This document shows, one piece after another, positions 61,821 through 64,000 of a stretch of 64,000 nucleotides of DNA (position 1 is the first letter of the stretch; each line of letters opens with the position of its first letter). The notes under the pieces were generated by a model. That model searched no databases, had not been told where the DNA came from, and worked only from the letters and a program-made list of their open reading frames with translations. The stretch lies in assembly GCA_017521925.1 (NCBI GenBank), contig JAFXBG010000013.1, positions 1 to 64,000 on the forward strand. The letters are read 5' to 3'. A program made the position numbers and the translations under genes. Source of the DNA: Clostridia bacterium. GTDB lineage: Bacteria; Bacillota; Clostridia; Oscillospirales; Acutalibacteraceae.

Positions 61821-61849
61821 TTGATTTTAAGAAAAGTTTATTTTATAAT
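61821..61849 (+). promoter_or_regulatory. Sigma-A promoter of recA
   Basis: TTGATT (61821-61826), 17-bp spacer and TATAAT (61844-61849), 44 bp before the recA ATG. Confidence 0.8.
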
Positions 61850-61892
61850 ATTGTTGTATCAAAAAACACATTCCCGTAAAGGAGAAATAAAT

Positions 61893-62999
61893 ATGGCACT
61901 TGATAAAAACAAAGCATTAGAGACCGCTTTAGGTCAGATTGAAAAGCAGTTCGGCAAGGGTGCAGTTATGCGTCTTGGCCAGAACTCCACACTTAATGTT
62001 GAGCACGTTTCCACAGGCTCACTTTCTCTTGACATTGCTCTTGGCATCGGCGGTCTTCCCAGGGGCCGAATTATTGAAATTTACGGACCTGAATCCTCAG
62101 GTAAAACCACACTTTCTCTTCACTGTATTGCAGAGGGTCAAAAAGACGGAGGTAACGTTGCTTTTATCGATGTTGAGCATGCACTTGACCCTGTTTATGC
62201 CGCCGCTTTAGGTGTTGACGTTGACTCTCTTTTAGTTTCTCAGCCCGACACAGGTGAGGACGCTTTGGAAATTGCCGAGGCACTTATCCGCTCAGGTGCT
62301 ATTGACGTTATTGTTATCGACTCTGTTGCAGCTCTTGTTCCCAAGGCTGAAATCGAGGGTGAAATGGGCGACAGCCACGTAGGACTTCAGGCACGTCTTA
62401 TGTCTCAGGCTCTCAGAAAGCTTGCAGGTGCAATTTCCAAATCCAACTGCGTTGCAATTTTCATCAACCAGCTCAGAGAAAAGGTTGGCGTAGTTTACGG
62501 CAACCCTGAAGTTACCCCCGGTGGCAGAGCACTTAAGTTCTACAGCTCTGTTCGCCTTGAAGTAAGGCGCGGTGAAATCCTTAAGCAGAACGGTGAGATG
62601 CTGGGTTCACGCACACGCGTTAAGGTTGTTAAGAACAAGATTGCGCCTCCCTTTAAAGAGGCAGAGTTTGACATTATGTACGGTGAAGGTATTTCCCGCG
62701 TTGGCGAGCTTGTAGACCTTGCAGTAAAGGCAGATGTTATCCAGAAGGCAGGTGCCTGGTTCAGCTTTGGCGAACGCAGACTCGGTCAGGGCAGAGATAA
62801 TGTTAAGATTCTGTTCCAGCAGGAGCCTGAGCTTGCCGCAGAGATTGAAAAGAAACTCTGGGAAAACATCGACAAGCTTACTGCTAAACCCGGTAAAACT
62901 GCAAAGGCTGCCGTTGCCGTAAAGCCTGTAGAGGTAGCTCCTGCTGAAGCTCCCAAGGCTGCAAAGGGTGCAAAAATTGATATTTTAGTTGAAGACTAA
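61893..62999 (+). CDS. recA: DNA recombination protein RecA
   Basis: The start is ATG 61893 behind AAAGGAG; a longer frame reaches 61794 but lies before the promoter. 368 residues. It opens [20 protein letters not shown], has P-loop [32 protein letters not shown], and the C-terminal Lys/Ala-rich tail. RecA polymerises on single-stranded DNA for strand exchange and activates the SOS response. It overlaps recX by one base. Confidence 0.98.
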   Translation: MALDKNKALETALGQIEKQFGKGAVMRLGQNSTLNVEHVSTGSLSLDIALGIGGLPRGRIIEIYGPESSGKTTLSLHCIAEGQKDGGNVAFIDVEHALDPVYAAALGVDVDSLLVSQPDTGEDALEIAEALIRSGAIDVIVIDSVAALVPKAEIEGEMGDSHVGLQARLMSQALRKLAGAISKSNCVAIFINQLREKVGVVYGNPEVTPGGRALKFYSSVRLEVRRGEILKQNGEMLGSRTRVKVVKNKIAPPFKEAEFDIMYGEGISRVGELVDLAVKADVIQKAGAWFSFGERRLGQGRDNVKILFQQEPELAAEIEKKLWENIDKLTAKPGKTAKAAVAVKPVEVAPAEAPKAAKGAKIDILVED

Positions 63000-63610
63000 T
63001 GATTATTACTGCAATTGAACCCCGTCGCAAATCCCTTTCGGCGATTTATATCGACGGGGAATTTGCCGTTAAACTTGACACAGAAACTGTGCTTTCTGAG
63101 CGTCTTAAAATAGGCGAGGAAATAGATGACGACAGGCTTTATGAGCTTATTAAAACCTCTGATGCAAGACGTGCAAAAGAAAAAGCCTTGTGGCTTATTT
63201 CTTACCGCGACCATTCAGAAGGAGAGCTCAGGCAAAAACTTTCCAAAGATTATGGCGAAGAAGCCGTAGACAAGGCTATTGAAAAGCTTATGGAATTAGG
63301 CTTTATTAATGACGAAAACTTTGCAAAAAACTATGCTGAAAGTTTAAGTCGCAAGCACTTATCACAAAGGCAGATTCAGCAGAAGTTAAGGCTTAAAGGC
63401 ATTGATAAAGAGCTCAGTACTGAAACTGTTGAGGATTTAGACCTTGATGAAAAACAGGAAATAAGAGCTCTTATTGAGAAAAAATATATACGCAAACTCT
63501 CTGACGAAGGTGACTTAAGACGTACAATCGCCGCACTTCAAAGGCGGGGATTCGGCTACTCTGACATTAAGTCAGTAATTAATGAGTTCAGAGAATTTGA
63601 TGAATACTGA
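62999..63610 (+). CDS. recX: RecA-regulatory protein RecX
   Basis: 203 residues; the ATG overlaps the recA stop (TAATG). It shows ALWLISYRDHSEGELRQKL, LGFINDENFAKNYAESLSRKHLSQRQIQQKLRLKG and a third helical repeat (RTIAALQRRGFGYSDIKSVI), the three-helix-bundle repeats of RecX. It modulates RecA filaments. Gene order recA-recX is standard. Confidence 0.95.
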   Translation: MIITAIEPRRKSLSAIYIDGEFAVKLDTETVLSERLKIGEEIDDDRLYELIKTSDARRAKEKALWLISYRDHSEGELRQKLSKDYGEEAVDKAIEKLMELGFINDENFAKNYAESLSRKHLSQRQIQQKLRLKGIDKELSTETVEDLDLDEKQEIRALIEKKYIRKLSDEGDLRRTIAALQRRGFGYSDIKSVINEFREFDEY

Positions 63611-63627
63611 TACTCCGAGGGAAAATT

Positions 63628-64000
63628 ATGGGTGAAAATATCAAGGTGTCTATTGTGTCCTTAGGCTGTGCCAAGAACCGTGTAGACGCAGAAATGATGC
63701 TTTATAAATTAAAGGAGGCAGGCTTTATCTTAAAAGATGACCCTGCTGACGGTGATGCTGTAATTATTAACACCTGTGGCTTTATTGAAAGTGCCAAGCA
63801 GGAAAGCATCGAAGAAATCTTAGAGCTTGCAAAGCTTAAGGAAGAGGGCAAGATCAAGGCTCTTATAGTAAGCGGTTGCCTTGCTGAAAGATACAAAACA
63901 GACATCAAAAAAGAAATGCCCGAGGTAGACGCCGTTATCGGTCTTGGTGCCAATGGTGATATTGTTGAGGTTGTAAGGAAAGCTCTTAATAAGGAAAATT
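63628..64000 (+). CDS. rimO: Ribosomal protein S12 methylthiotransferase RimO (partial at window end)
   Basis: The start ATG 63628 follows CCGAGGG; 124 residues to the window edge. It shows SIVSLGCAKNRVDAEMMLY, IINTCGFIESAKQESIEEIL and VSGCLAERY, the UPF0004 domain with the first Fe-S cluster Cys triplet. The SLGCAKNxVDxE pattern favours RimO over MiaB. RimO is a radical-SAM enzyme that adds SCH3 to Asp88 of S12; the radical-SAM domain lies beyond the window. Confidence 0.93.
   Translation, partial: MGENIKVSIVSLGCAKNRVDAEMMLYKLKEAGFILKDDPADGDAVIINTCGFIESAKQESIEEILELAKLKEEGKIKALIVSGCLAERYKTDIKKEMPEVDAVIGLGANGDIVEVVRKALNKEN

Overview
The window looks like chromosome from a low-to-medium GC, Gram-positive, spore-forming gut clostridium, most likely in the Ruminococcaceae/Oscillospirales. 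The evidence is a SpoIIID regulator, a sigma-H type factor, AGGAGG-type ribosome sites, a secreted GH13 amylase ending in a type I dockerin, and a second dockerin protein. The amylase-dockerin pairing recalls amylosome-forming Ruminococcus. Species assignment is inference; no rRNA gene is present.

Layout. 1-5.5 kb is accessory surface biology: the N-terminal 1430 residues of a giant secreted protein with three 558-bp repeat units, a 43-residue peptide gene, and a Ser/Thr-rich dockerin protein. The peptide and the dockerin protein share the C-terminal octapeptide IELPDHDW. 5.6-12.6 kb (minus) is a five-gene exopolysaccharide-type operon: glycosyltransferase/HpcH-aldolase fusion, two glycosyltransferases, an EpsG-like polymerase and a nucleotidyltransferase-like protein. 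12.8-19.8 kb holds a secreted D-x-D-x-D repeat protein, spoIIID, a DegT aminotransferase, a two-component system with an HtrA protease, and a membrane-anchored XRE regulator. 19.9-26.8 kb is the classic rimP-nusA-ylxR-ylxQ-infB-rbfA-nrnA-truB operon, in which ylxR carries an in-frame TGA exactly where its last conserved Cys is expected. 26.9-29.6 kb (minus) is rpsO-pnp.

30-44 kb contains tRNA-Thr, a MIF-like protein, YjbQ, MurF, the amylase, a BofC-like protein, a class A PBP, homoserine dehydrogenase and aspartokinase, a LytTR/GHKL two-component system, a ComEA-like protein, and a LysR regulator divergent from a small membrane protein. 44.2-51 kb (minus) has a tRNA-Pro next to a tRNA-derived hairpin element, then rqcH, rlmH, a WalJ-type hydrolase, murA and a YifB ATPase. 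51-54 kb (plus) has the sigma factor, a zinc-ribbon protein, DUF1858, trmK and a Nif3 protein. 54-55.6 kb has a PadR module facing a candidate C-rich small RNA. 55.6-64 kb (plus) has trmB, a lipoprotein, a two-component system, DUF1385, prmC, recA, recX and the start of rimO.

Most interesting signals: (1) the shared IELPDHDW tail; (2) a promoter-to-terminator C-rich RNA whose motif is perfectly complementary to the padR ribosome-binding site; (3) four copies of a 65-70 bp structured element, each beginning directly after a stop codon; (4) the ylxR TGA; (5) the glycosyltransferase-HpcH fusion; (6) a tRNA-Pro-derived multi-hairpin element.
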